Shown here: in pieces, positions 1-9,111 of the stretch
Layout: each line of letters opens with the position of its first letter
How positions within the stretch are numbered: position 1 is the stretch's first letter
NCBI GenBank assembly: GCA_903894295.1
Contig: CAITPI010000087.1
Coordinates: forward strand, 1-64,000
DNA: 64,000 nucleotides
Reading direction: 5' to 3'
Source: an uncultured Acidimicrobiaceae bacterium
Lineage (GTDB): Bacteria > Actinomycetota > Acidimicrobiia > Acidimicrobiales > RAAP-2
Translations under genes and position numbers: made by a program
Notes under the pieces: model-generated
Told to the model about the DNA's origin: nothing
The model's input: only the letters and a program-made list of their open reading frames with translations
Database searches by the model: none

Positions 1-128
1 ATCCGGCGGTCAACGAGACCTACGTGGCGGCCTTCGGGGACCACCGCCCGGCCCGTTCCGTGGTCGGTGTGGCGGCCTTGCCCATGGGGGCCGAAGTCGA
101 GATCGAACTCTGGGCCCGGCGGGACTGA
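1..128 (+). CDS. RidA/YjgF family protein, C-terminal fragment (5' truncated by window)
   Basis: Reading frame ...PAVNETYVAAFGDHRPARSVVGVAALPMGAEVEIELWARRD*, typical RidA C-terminus (R-x-x-V-x-V-x-x-L-P-x-x-A-x-V-E-I). Confidence 0.65.
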   Translation, partial: PAVNETYVAAFGDHRPARSVVGVAALPMGAEVEIELWARRD

Positions 129-161
129 GGTTCCCTCGGTGTCCCTGCACTCCCCAAGGGG

Positions 162-854
162 TCAGGGCGCCCACGAGGTGGTGGAGAAGCGGTAGCCAAC
201 GGAGCGCACGGTCTGGATCAGGTGGGCGTGCTCTTCCCCGATCTTGGCCCGCAACCGGCGGATGTGGACGTCGACGGTGCGGGCCCCGCCGTAGTACTCA
301 TAGCCCCAGACCCGGCTGAGCAGGGTCTCGCGGGTGAAGACCTTGCCGGGCCGAGAAGCGAGGAAGCGCAGCAGCTCGTACTCCATGTAGGTGAGGTCGA
401 GAACCCGGCCGCCGACTGCGGCCTGGTAGGTCTCGACATTGAGGACCAGTGGTCCGGACCGGACGAGATCTTCCCGGCTGGTCTCGCGGCCGGCCCGCCA
501 CAGCGCCAGGTTGAGCCGCCGGTCGAGTTCTGTCGGGTTGACGGGCTCCAGGCACAGGTCGTCGAAGAGGTCTTCGCGCAACTCGAGCTCGCCGAGTTGC
601 TGGGGCGGAAGGACGATGATGACCGGGGACAGCGGATTCTCCCGCTTGCGCAGGTGTCGACACAGCAGAAAGGCGCCGAGGGGATCCTCTCCGGTGCAGA
701 TGACGGCGCCACCCCAGCCGGATTCGGGCTCGTGCCGGTCGGCCGACTCCGGCCGGTCCATCCCCCGCCAGGCCAGGCCGGCCCGGTCGAGGACGGCGGC
801 AACATCAGGAGGCGGCACCGCCGGAAAGCAGAGCAGCGGATTCATGGCGGTCAT
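162..854 (-). CDS. glnR: OmpR-type winged-helix regulator, GlnR-like orphan response regulator
   Basis: C-terminal DLTYMEYELLRFLASRPGKVFTRETLLSRVWGYEYYGGARTVDVHIRRLRAKIGEE..LIQTVRSVGYRF; start MTAMNPLL with AGGAGG upstream; next to two glutamine synthetases. Confidence 0.8.
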   Translation of the reverse strand: MTAMNPLLCFPAVPPPDVAAVLDRAGLAWRGMDRPESADRHEPESGWGGAVICTGEDPLGAFLLCRHLRKRENPLSPVIIVLPPQQLGELELREDLFDDLCLEPVNPTELDRRLNLALWRAGRETSREDLVRSGPLVLNVETYQAAVGGRVLDLTYMEYELLRFLASRPGKVFTRETLLSRVWGYEYYGGARTVDVHIRRLRAKIGEEHAHLIQTVRSVGYRFSTTSWAP

Positions 855-915
855 CCTCCTTTCGACGTGGGCTTGATGGCGTTGGCGGTTCCCGGCCGGG
901 CCGAGGGGCCGGCAC

Positions 916-2262
916 CTAGAGCAGGGGCAGATACCGGTCGAGTTCGAACTGGCTGACGTGGGCTTTGTAGTCGGACCATTCTGCCCGCTTGTTGCGGATG
1001 AACCACTCGAAGACGTGCTCGCCCAGACATTCGGCCAGCAGTTCCGAGTTCTCCATCCGGGCCAACGCTTCGTGCAGGCTGCCCGGAAGGGGCTGGATGC
1101 CCTGGGCGGCGAGGGTTTCGGCGTCGAGGGTGAAGAGGTTGGCATCGGCTTCCGGTGGGAGTTCGTACCCCTGCTCGATTCCCCGCAGGCCGGCGGCCAG
1201 GATCACGGCGAAGGCCAGGTAGGGGTTGCAGGCGCTGTCGGGTGCCCGGTATTCGATCCGGGTGGATTCGAACTTGCCGGGCTTGACCACCGGGACGCGA
1301 ACCAGCGCCGAGCGGTTGTTGCGGGCCCAGGAGACATGGATCGGTGCCTCGTAGCCGGAGACGAGACGCTTGTAGGAGTTCACCCACTGGTTGGTGACCG
1401 CCGTGATCTCGCCGGCGTGATGGAGGAGTCCGGCGATGAACTGTTCGGCGATCACCGAGAGCCCGCTCGGGCGGTCCCGGTCCACAAAGGCATTGGTGTC
1501 GCCCTGGAAGAGCGACATGTGGGTGTGCATGCCCGAGCCCTGCACCCCGGCCAGCGGCTTCGGCATGAAGCTGGCGAAGACGCCTTGCTGGCGGGCCATC
1601 TCCTTGGCCACCAGACGCACCGTCATCACGGTGTCGGCCATGGTCAGGGCGTCGGTGTACCGCAGGTCGATCTCGTGCTGGCTGGGTGCGTCCTCGTGCT
1701 GGGCGTGTTCGACCGGTATGCCCATCTCTTCGAGGGTGAGCACCGTCTGTTGGCGGATGTCGCTGGCCCGGTCGGCCACCGTGAGTTCGAAGTAGGACCC
1801 GGAGTCGAGCGTGGTCGGCGGGTGGGCCGGATCGGAATCGGCAAAGTAGAAGTACTCGATTTCCGGGGCGGCATAGAACGTGAAGCCGGCATCCCGGGCC
1901 CGGCCCATGGCCCGGCGCAACACGTGGCGGGGGCAGCCTTCGAACGGTGACCGGTCAAGGTTCACGATGTCGCAGAAGACCCGGGCGACCTGCGCCTGCT
2001 GTCCCTCACCGTGCCCGTGCCAGGGCAGCAACTGGAAGGTCGAGGCGTCCGGCCGGGCCAGCACGTCGCTCTCCTGGACCCGGCTGAAGCCGTCGATGGC
2101 CGAACCGTCGAAGGTCATTCCCTCGTCGAGGGCGTTGTCGAGTTCGGCCGGGGTGATGGAGAAGGTCTTCGGCGTTCCGAGCACGTCGGTGAACCACAAC
2201 TGCACGAAGCGGATGCCGCGCTCTTCCACGGTGCGCAGGACGTACTCTTCCTGGCTGCTCAT
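916..2262 (-). CDS. glnA: type I glutamine synthetase (GSI-alpha-like, no adenylylation Tyr)
   Basis: Full-length GSI: MTFDGSAIDGFSRVQESD, MHTHMSLFQGDTNAF, NNRSALVRVP, RIEYRAPDSACNPYLAFAVILAAGLRGIE. Confidence 0.93.
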   Translation of the reverse strand: MSSQEEYVLRTVEERGIRFVQLWFTDVLGTPKTFSITPAELDNALDEGMTFDGSAIDGFSRVQESDVLARPDASTFQLLPWHGHGEGQQAQVARVFCDIVNLDRSPFEGCPRHVLRRAMGRARDAGFTFYAAPEIEYFYFADSDPAHPPTTLDSGSYFELTVADRASDIRQQTVLTLEEMGIPVEHAQHEDAPSQHEIDLRYTDALTMADTVMTVRLVAKEMARQQGVFASFMPKPLAGVQGSGMHTHMSLFQGDTNAFVDRDRPSGLSVIAEQFIAGLLHHAGEITAVTNQWVNSYKRLVSGYEAPIHVSWARNNRSALVRVPVVKPGKFESTRIEYRAPDSACNPYLAFAVILAAGLRGIEQGYELPPEADANLFTLDAETLAAQGIQPLPGSLHEALARMENSELLAECLGEHVFEWFIRNKRAEWSDYKAHVSQFELDRYLPLL

Positions 2263-2340
2263 GGTCTCGCCGTCCGGCTGGTGCGGGGGGTATCGGTCAT
2301 CACTTGTTTCATTCTCTCAGGTTCGATCGGACATCGGCGC

Positions 2341-2396
2341 CGGGAACGCACAGAGCCGGACCCCCGAGAGGATCCGGCTCTGCAAGGTGGTTCCCG
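2341..2396 (-). terminator. nested hairpin between glnII and glnA (outer cgggaac/gttcccg; inner cagagccgga/tccggctctg)
   Basis: Perfect 10-bp inner stem 2351-2360/2373-2382 and 7-bp outer stem 2341-2347/2390-2396, just downstream of the glnII stop. Confidence 0.5.
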
Positions 2397-2404
2397 TCCG
2401 GGAC

Positions 2405-3475
2405 TCAGCGCTTGGCGGCTGCCTTCTTGGCCGGAGCCTTCCTGGCGGCTGCCTTCTTGGCCGGAGCCTTCTTGGCGGCGGCACCGCACACCGTCTCCAC
2501 CAGGATGCCGGTCACCTGGTAGGGGTCCATGTTGGCGTTCGGCCGACGGTCCTCGAGCCAGCCCTTCCGGTTCTTGGCCACGGCCCACGGGATGCGGATC
2601 GATGCACCCCGGTCCGAGGTTCCGTAGCTGAACTTTGTGTAGTGGGCGGTCTCGTGCGCGCCGGTCAGGCGGTCGGCGATCCCGACGCCGTAGACGGCGA
2701 TGTGCTCGTCCACCCGGGTCCCGATGGCCTCACAGCCGGCGATGATGGCCTTCCAGCCACCGTCCTCGCGCATGGCCTTGGTGGAGAAGTTGGTGTGGGC
2801 CCCCGCACCGTTCCAGTCACCGAGCACCGGCTTGGGCTCGAGGGTGGCGTAGACGTCGAAGTCCTCGGCGATGCGGAAGAGCAGCCACCGGGCCACCCAC
2901 AGCTGGTCGCTGATCTCGAGCGGCGGGAGCACGCCAACCTGGAACTCCCACTGGCCCATCATGACTTCGGCATTGGTGCCTTCGATGCCGATGCCGGCGT
3001 CCATGCAGGCCCGGGTGTGCTCTTCGACGATCTCCCGTCCGGGCATCTTGTCGCCACCGACGCCGCAGTAGTAGGGACCCTGCGGGGCCGGGTAGCCGAC
3101 GGCCGGCCAGCCGAGCGGGCGGCCGTCCTTGAAGAAGGTGTACTCCTGCTCGATGCCGAACATCGGCTCCTGGTCGGCATACTGCTTGGCGATCCGGGCC
3201 AGCCGGGCACGGGTGTTCGTGGGGTGGGGCCGCATGTTGGGCAGGAGGACCTCGCACATCACCAGTCGGTCTTCGAGGCCGCGCAGGGGATCCGGGCAGG
3301 ACCACACCGGCCGGAGCACGCAGTCCGAGTCGCTGCCCACGGCCTGGTTGGTGCTCGATCCGTCGAAGCCCCAGATGCCGGGCTGCTCGCCGTCGGCAAT
3401 GATCCTGGTCTTGCTGCGGAGGAGCGGCGAGGGCTCGGTTCCGTCGATCCAGATGTACTCAGCTTGGTAAGGCAC
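2405..3475 (-). CDS. glnII: type II (eukaryotic-like) glutamine synthetase with C-terminal Lys/Ala-rich tail
   Basis: PYQAEYIWIDGTEPSPLLRSKTRII, GIWGFDGSSTNQA, GIEQEYTFF, GDWNGAGAHTNFSTKAMR, GASIRIPWAVAKNRKGWLEDRRPNANMDPYQVT; GTG start with GAGGAG upstream. Confidence 0.92.
   Translation of the reverse strand: MPYQAEYIWIDGTEPSPLLRSKTRIIADGEQPGIWGFDGSSTNQAVGSDSDCVLRPVWSCPDPLRGLEDRLVMCEVLLPNMRPHPTNTRARLARIAKQYADQEPMFGIEQEYTFFKDGRPLGWPAVGYPAPQGPYYCGVGGDKMPGREIVEEHTRACMDAGIGIEGTNAEVMMGQWEFQVGVLPPLEISDQLWVARWLLFRIAEDFDVYATLEPKPVLGDWNGAGAHTNFSTKAMREDGGWKAIIAGCEAIGTRVDEHIAVYGVGIADRLTGAHETAHYTKFSYGTSDRGASIRIPWAVAKNRKGWLEDRRPNANMDPYQVTGILVETVCGAAAKKAPAKKAAARKAPAKKAAAKR
2414..2473 (-). repeat. 30-bp direct repeat x2 encoding the AKKAPAKKAA-type tail of GlnII
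   Basis: ggcggctgccttcttggccggagccttc(ct/tt) repeated at 2414-2443 and 2444-2473. Confidence 0.8.
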
Positions 3476-3853
3476 GTGCACTCCTCGGTTGCTTGTCTGA
3501 TCGGACCCGCACTCCTGACGTGACAGGGGTCCCTTTGATGGTGGGAAGTTACCACCGGGGGTTTTCCCGGGCGGCTTCCGGTGGATCACCTCCTGCGCAC
3601 CGGTCCTGATTTCACGGCGCTGAACTGGGGTTTTGGCTCGTGTGAACAGATGATGAACAGGTCGGAACCAGCGACGAATTCCCGGTCGTCACGTCGATGC
3701 GGAAAGACAATGCGGCGAAGGAAGTGCCGGCCGGGCCGGGAGATCGCCCTGACCGGTCGGGGCCGGCGGGGTACCCAAGGCCGGGCCGGGACCATGGTGA
3801 AGTGGCTCTGCGTGGGGTCCGGGCGTGCCGGCACTCCCCGATAGGCTTGACGG

Positions 3854-5611
3854 ATGGCCCGGGTGCGGATCGCCGCCGCTCAGATCAACACGGTGGTGGG
3901 AGATCTCGCCGGCAACACCTCCCGGATCCTCGAGGTCATCGGCCAGGTGGAGCAAGCCGACGTCGACCTCGTTGTGTTTCCCGAGCTGACCATCACCGGG
4001 TATCCGCCCGAAGATCTTCTGGCCCGGCCCGGCTTCGTCACCGACAACCTGGCCGCCCTGAACCGCATCGTGTCCGCTTCGGCATCGTGTGCCGTCGTGG
4101 TGGGCTACGTCGACCGCACCGGGAGCGGTGGTTTGCTGAACGGTGCCGTCCTGTGCGCCAACGGAGAGGTGAAGCGTCGTTACGCCAAAGCCCTGCTGCC
4201 GAACTACGGGGTCTTTGACGAGCAGCGCTGGTTCACCCCGGGCGATGGCACCATGGCTCCCTGCGTCGTGGCCGGGGTTCCGGTCGGGATCACGATCTGT
4301 GAGGACCTGTGGTTTGCCGATGGCCCGATGGCCCGCCAGGCCCAAAGTGGAGCCCGCCTCTTTGTGAATCTCAACGCCTCGCCCTACTCGCGGGGTCGTC
4401 GGGCCGAACGCCTCGGTGTCCTGGGTGAGCGGGCCACCGAGACCGGGGCCGTCATCGTCTACGTGAACCAGGTAGGAGGCCAGGACGAGCTGGTGTTCGA
4501 CGGCGCCTCGATGGTGGTCGACGCCACCGGGCGCGAGCTGGCCCGGGCCGTCCAGTTCTCCGAGGAACTGCTCATCGTCGATCTCGACGTCGAGGTGCCG
4601 GCCGCATCCGATCGAACCGCACCATCGGGAGCAGGCGAGCCGGTGAGCACGGTGTCGCGTGTCGCCGGGGGGGAGATGGTTTCCCCCAACTGGCCGGAAC
4701 TTCTCGACCCGGCCGCCGAGGTCTACGAGGCGCTGGTGCTCGGAACCCGGGATTATCTGGCCAAGAACGGCTTTGTCGATGCGGTGATCGGCCTGTCCGG
4801 AGGCATCGACTCGTCGCTCGTGGCCGCCATTGCCGTCGATGCCCTCGGTCCCGACCACGTCCGGGGCGTCGCCATGCCGTCCCGCTATTCGAGCACCGGT
4901 TCCATCACCGACGCCGAGGCTCTGGCGGCCAATCTCGGCATTCGGTGCGAGACGGTCCCTATCGAAGAACTGCACCGGAGCTTCACCGGATCGCTGACCT
5001 CCCTGTTGGGGGAAGAGCCCCGTGGCCTCACCGACGAGAACCTCCAGTCGCGGCTCCGGGGAGTGCTTCTCATGGCGCTCTCCAACGCCACGGGCGCCAT
5101 CGTGTTGACCACCGGCAACAAGAGCGAGATGGCCACCGGCTACTCCACCCTCTATGGCGATTCGGCCGGTGGTTTCGCCGTGATCAAGGACGTTCCAAAG
5201 ACACTGGTCTACGAACTTTGCCGGTATCGCAACCGCATCGGCACCAGCCCGGTGATCCCCGAGGACGTACTGACCAAGCCGCCATCGGCGGAACTGCGAC
5301 CCGACCAGCGCGACGACGAGTCCCTTCCCCCTTACGACGTGCTCGATCCGTTGATCGGTGGCTACGTCGAACAGGACCGGTCTCCGGCCGACCTCGTGGC
5401 CGACGGCTTCCGGGCCGAAGATGTGGCCCGGGTGGTGGGACTGGTCGACCGCGCCGAGTACAAACGTCGCCAGATGCCGCCCGGGGTGAAGATCACCACC
5501 AAGGCGTTCGGAAAGGACCGGCGGATGCCCATCACGAACCGTTACCGACCAACCACCGAAGCGGCGAAGGATGCCGACGTCTCTTCCGAGGGCCGAGGAG
5601 ATCTCCCATGA
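3854..5611 (+). CDS. nadE: glutamine-dependent NAD+ synthetase
   Basis: N-terminal nitrilase domain (MARVRIAAAQINTVVGDLAGN, VVFPELTITGYPPEDLL) plus C-terminal synthetase (VIGLSGGIDSSLVAAIAVDALG, TTGNKSEMATGYSTLYGD). Confidence 0.95.
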   Translation: MARVRIAAAQINTVVGDLAGNTSRILEVIGQVEQADVDLVVFPELTITGYPPEDLLARPGFVTDNLAALNRIVSASASCAVVVGYVDRTGSGGLLNGAVLCANGEVKRRYAKALLPNYGVFDEQRWFTPGDGTMAPCVVAGVPVGITICEDLWFADGPMARQAQSGARLFVNLNASPYSRGRRAERLGVLGERATETGAVIVYVNQVGGQDELVFDGASMVVDATGRELARAVQFSEELLIVDLDVEVPAASDRTAPSGAGEPVSTVSRVAGGEMVSPNWPELLDPAAEVYEALVLGTRDYLAKNGFVDAVIGLSGGIDSSLVAAIAVDALGPDHVRGVAMPSRYSSTGSITDAEALAANLGIRCETVPIEELHRSFTGSLTSLLGEEPRGLTDENLQSRLRGVLLMALSNATGAIVLTTGNKSEMATGYSTLYGDSAGGFAVIKDVPKTLVYELCRYRNRIGTSPVIPEDVLTKPPSAELRPDQRDDESLPPYDVLDPLIGGYVEQDRSPADLVADGFRAEDVARVVGLVDRAEYKRRQMPPGVKITTKAFGKDRRMPITNRYRPTTEAAKDADVSSEGRGDLP

Positions 5612-6243
5612 CCGAACAGGAAACCGGTGACAACGTCGCAGGGGAAGGCTCCCGGGCCTTGACGCTGGACCACTCGGCCCGCCTGGCCGGTGGTTTCCGA
5701 TGGGTCGAACAGCGGCTGTTCGAGGTGATGGGGAAGTGGTCGCTCACGTACCCGGACCCGTCGGTCCAGATCTTCCTCGACACCTACTCCCTGCGCCACG
5801 GATGGCACGCCGACCTGTGGCGGGATCGTCTGCCCGTAATGGCCGGGAGCGACCCTGACGCCTGGACCCGCCCCCTTGGTGCGACCGCCGCGCTGTTCGA
5901 CCGGCTCGGGGCCGAAGTTGGCGAAGACGGCAGTGGGGGCGAAGCGGACCCCGAAGGGTCCGCCGTCGTTGGGTTGGCCGGCCTCTACCGGGTCGTCCTG
6001 CCCCGCCTCATGACCACCTATGCCCTCCGACAGGAACTGGCAACCCCGGTTGCCGACGGCCCGGCGTTGAGGGTCCTCTCCCTCGTGATGCGCGACGACC
6101 TCGAGGAGTGGCTGGCCGGCGAACGCCTGGTCGAGGCCCAACTGGACCGAAGGGACCTGGTCGAACGGGCCCACCGGTTCCAGGCCGAGCTCGAGGCGAT
6201 GGTGGTCGGGACCGCCCCGGAGCCGGGACTGTTTGCGCTCTGA
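5608..6243 (+). CDS. uncharacterized protein (helical, possibly ferritin-like)
   Basis: ORF MTEQETGDNVAGEGSRALTLDHSARLAGGFRWVEQRLFEVMGKWSL..., ATGA overlap with nadE stop. Confidence 0.6.
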   Translation: MTEQETGDNVAGEGSRALTLDHSARLAGGFRWVEQRLFEVMGKWSLTYPDPSVQIFLDTYSLRHGWHADLWRDRLPVMAGSDPDAWTRPLGATAALFDRLGAEVGEDGSGGEADPEGSAVVGLAGLYRVVLPRLMTTYALRQELATPVADGPALRVLSLVMRDDLEEWLAGERLVEAQLDRRDLVERAHRFQAELEAMVVGTAPEPGLFAL

Positions 6244-6467
6244 GGGGACCGGTCCTGAATGGTTGTTTGCCACCCGCCGGTAGAGTGATGGGCGGTTGGT
6301 GTGCCCTGGATCCTCGGGACCGGGGGAGTTGACACCACCGGTAAACTCACGGTGCGGCAGATGTCGCACGATGTCGACATCACGACGGTAGGATCTCTCC
6401 GGTCTCAGGGGTTGGGAATCGGGCTGTCGTTGTGCCCCCATGGTGCATGGGGTGAACAAAGGATTCG

Positions 6468-7412
6468 GTGACCTTGGCAAGAGAGCGACTCGAACGAGAC
6501 GATGAAGATCTGGTTCGCCTGTATCTGACCGACATCGGTCAGTACCAGCTGTTGACCAAAGACGACGAGGTCCGTCTGGCCCAGGCCATCGAGGAAGGCC
6601 GCGATGCGGCCGCCGTCCTGGCCAGCCCGCCCAAAGGTCTCAGCGTGGCCAAGCGCCGTGAACTCACCCGGACGTCGCGACGGGGTGAGGACGCCCAACA
6701 GACCTTCGTGCAGTCCAACCTCCGTCTGGTCGTATCCATCGCCAAGAAGTACCAGGCCTCGGGCCTGCCGCTGCTCGATCTCATCCAGGAGGGCAACCTG
6801 GGCCTGATGCACGCCGTCGAGAAGTTCGACTGGCGCAAGGGCTTCAAGTTCTCGACGTACGCCACCTGGTGGATCCGTCAGGCCATCACCCGGGGTATCG
6901 CCAACACCGGTCGGACCATCCGGCTTCCCGTACACGCCGGGGACACCCTGGCCCGGGTACAGAAGGCCCAGGCCCGTCTGGAACTCAAGTACGGCCGGCC
7001 GGCCACCTTGGCCGAACTCGGGGCCGAAGTGGAGATGCCGGAAGACAAACTGGTCGAAGCCCTGCGTTTCCGGGCCGAACCCCTGTCGTTGTCCGAACCG
7101 TTGCGGGAAGACGGCGACGCCGAGCTGGGTGACGTGGTCGAGGACCGTTCGGCCGACTCCCCCTTCGAGGTGGCGGCGGTCTCGCTGCTGCCCGAAGAGA
7201 TCGGTCGCCTGCTGTCGCCCCTTGACGAACGCGAGCGGGAGATCCTGCGACTGCGCTTCGGCCTGGACCGGGGCGAGCCGCGGACGCTGGAAGAAGTGGG
7301 CGAGCATTTCAACCTGACCCGGGAGCGGATCCGCCAGATCGAGGCCCGGGCCATGTCGAAGTTGCGGCACCCGTCCTCGGACACCGGCGCCCGCGACCTT
7401 CTGACGGTCTGA
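6468..7412 (+). CDS. RNA polymerase sigma factor, sigma-70 primary/group 2 (RpoD/SigB-like)
   Basis: LVRLYLTDIGQYQLLTKDDEVRLAQAIEEG, NLRLVVSIAKKYQ, DLIQEGNLGLMHAVEKFDWRKGFKFSTYATWWIRQAITRGIANTGRTIRLPVH, EREREILRLRFGL, LTRERIRQIEARAMSKLRHP. Confidence 0.92.
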   Translation: MTLARERLERDDEDLVRLYLTDIGQYQLLTKDDEVRLAQAIEEGRDAAAVLASPPKGLSVAKRRELTRTSRRGEDAQQTFVQSNLRLVVSIAKKYQASGLPLLDLIQEGNLGLMHAVEKFDWRKGFKFSTYATWWIRQAITRGIANTGRTIRLPVHAGDTLARVQKAQARLELKYGRPATLAELGAEVEMPEDKLVEALRFRAEPLSLSEPLREDGDAELGDVVEDRSADSPFEVAAVSLLPEEIGRLLSPLDEREREILRLRFGLDRGEPRTLEEVGEHFNLTRERIRQIEARAMSKLRHPSSDTGARDLLTV

Positions 7413-7505
7413 CCGACTTCGTCAGTCCGACTTCGTCGGGCCGAAACGTCGTGGCGGGGACATCTCCGGTGTATGGATCGGCGCCGAGCCACTATCATGG
7501 GCACC

Positions 7506-7580
7506 ATGAAGAAGCTCCTCCTCCTCGCCATCGTGATCGCCCTCGGCGCTGTTGCCGCCAAGAAGCTCCGCACGTCCTGA
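7506..7580 (+). CDS. 24-aa hydrophobic microprotein, possibly related to the actinobacterial DLW-39 type
   Basis: ATG..TGA encodes MKKLLLLAIVIALGAVAAKKLRTS; isolated between sigma factor and HAD gene. Confidence 0.45.
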   Translation: MKKLLLLAIVIALGAVAAKKLRTS

Positions 7581-7649
7581 CCTCCGGCGGTACCGGCGTC
7601 CGGGCCTGACCGGAGCAGCGCGGCAGATCGTGGCGGGTCAACCGGCGCG

Positions 7650-8444
7650 CTAGGAGGCGCGTGGGGTTCGTCGCAGCAGACGCCAGACTGCCAGGATGAT
7701 GACCATGGTGGCGGCCGTGAAGCCGGCCGCTGTTGCCGTCCTTGGCAGGCTCGGCACGGTGACCTTGTCCCGCAGGCGGACCGGTTTGGTGAACTGCAGG
7801 ATCTCCCAGCCGCGCTCTCGGGCCACTTTGGCCAGCACCCGGTCGGGGTTGACCGCAACGGGGTGGCCCACGATCTCCAACATGGGGAGGTCGGTGTAGG
7901 AGTCCGAGTACGCCGATGACTCCTCGAGGTCCAGCCCTTCGATTTCAGCCAGTTCCTTGATGGCCTCGGCCTTGAACGGGCCGTAGGCGTAGAACTCCAT
8001 CTCGCCGGCGTAGCGTCCCTCGTCATCCACCACGGCCCGGGTGGCGATGGCTCCGTCCACTCCGAGGTGGTCGGCCAACGGCTGGACGATCTCTTCGGGT
8101 GAGGCCGAGACCAGATAGACCTTGTGTCCGGCGGCCCGGTGGGCTTCGATCAGGTCGAGCGCTTCGGCGTAGATGATCGGTTCCACCGTCTCTTCCAGGG
8201 CTTCGCGCACGATCTCCTGGATCAGGGCCCGGTCCCATCCCTTGGTCAGCGTCAGCATCGACTCGCGCACCCGGGCCAGCTTCTGCTCGCTGGCTCCGAG
8301 GTGGAGGTAGATCAACTGGGAGACCACGGCCCGGGCGATCAACCTCCGGTTGATCAGACCACCCCGGTAGAACGGTCGGCCGAAGGCGGCGATGGACGCC
8401 TTGGCGATGACCGTCTTGTCGAGGTCGAAGAACGCTGCCCGCAT
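7650..8444 (-). CDS. HAD-superfamily subfamily IB hydrolase (SerB-like) with C-terminal hydrophobic segment
   Basis: AAFFDLDKTV motif I, KVYLVSASPEEIV, SAYSDSYTDLPMLEIVGHPVAVNPD. Confidence 0.88.
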   Translation of the reverse strand: MRAAFFDLDKTVIAKASIAAFGRPFYRGGLINRRLIARAVVSQLIYLHLGASEQKLARVRESMLTLTKGWDRALIQEIVREALEETVEPIIYAEALDLIEAHRAAGHKVYLVSASPEEIVQPLADHLGVDGAIATRAVVDDEGRYAGEMEFYAYGPFKAEAIKELAEIEGLDLEESSAYSDSYTDLPMLEIVGHPVAVNPDRVLAKVARERGWEILQFTKPVRLRDKVTVPSLPRTATAAGFTAATMVIILAVWRLLRRTPRAS

Positions 8445-8448
8445 GGCC

Positions 8449-9111
8449 TTACGGGCCGACGAGCAGTTGCTGGACGCTGGCTTCCGCGTCCTTGGTCACC
8501 AGAAGAAGAACTTCATCGCCGACCGAAAGGCGGGTGTCGCCCCGGGGGACGATCAACCGGTCACCCCGCACGACAGCCACCACGGTGGCGTCCCGGGGAA
8601 TGTTGAGATCGGCCAGGGTGACTTCGGCCGCCGGCGAATCATCGGCCAGCGTCACTTCGACGAGGTGGGCGGATCCGCCTTCGAAGGCCAGCAGGCGGAC
8701 CAGACTGCCGACCGAAACCGCTTCTTCCACCAGGGCAGTCAGGAGTTGGGGGGTGGACACCGAGACGTCGACGCCCCAGGTCTCGGTGAACAGCCACTGG
8801 TTCTTCGGGTGGTTCACCCGGGCCACCACCCGGGGCACGGCGAACTCCTGCTTGGCCAGAAGGGAGACAACCAGGTTGTCCTCGTCGTCACCGGTGGCGG
8901 CGACCACCACGTCGACCGTGTCCATGCCGGCCGCTTGCAGCGAAGCGACTTCGCAGGCATCGGCGATGACCCACTCCACGTCGACCTCGTCACGTTCCCG
9001 CTGGACCGTATCCGGGTCGCGCTCGATCAGCATGACCTGGTGGCCGGCCCGGTGGAGATCCTCGGCAATGGCGATGCCCACGCTGCCTGCCCCGGCGATG
9101 GCGACCTTCAT
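8449..9111 (-). CDS. TrkA-family K+ uptake regulatory protein (TrkA_N + TrkA_C)
   Basis: MKVAIAGAGSVGIAIAEDLHRAGHQVMLIERD Rossmann start; C-terminal TrkA_C (VVRGDRLIVPRGDTRLSVGDEVLLLV). Confidence 0.88.
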   Translation of the reverse strand: MKVAIAGAGSVGIAIAEDLHRAGHQVMLIERDPDTVQRERDEVDVEWVIADACEVASLQAAGMDTVDVVVAATGDDEDNLVVSLLAKQEFAVPRVVARVNHPKNQWLFTETWGVDVSVSTPQLLTALVEEAVSVGSLVRLLAFEGGSAHLVEVTLADDSPAAEVTLADLNIPRDATVVAVVRGDRLIVPRGDTRLSVGDEVLLLVTKDAEASVQQLLVGP

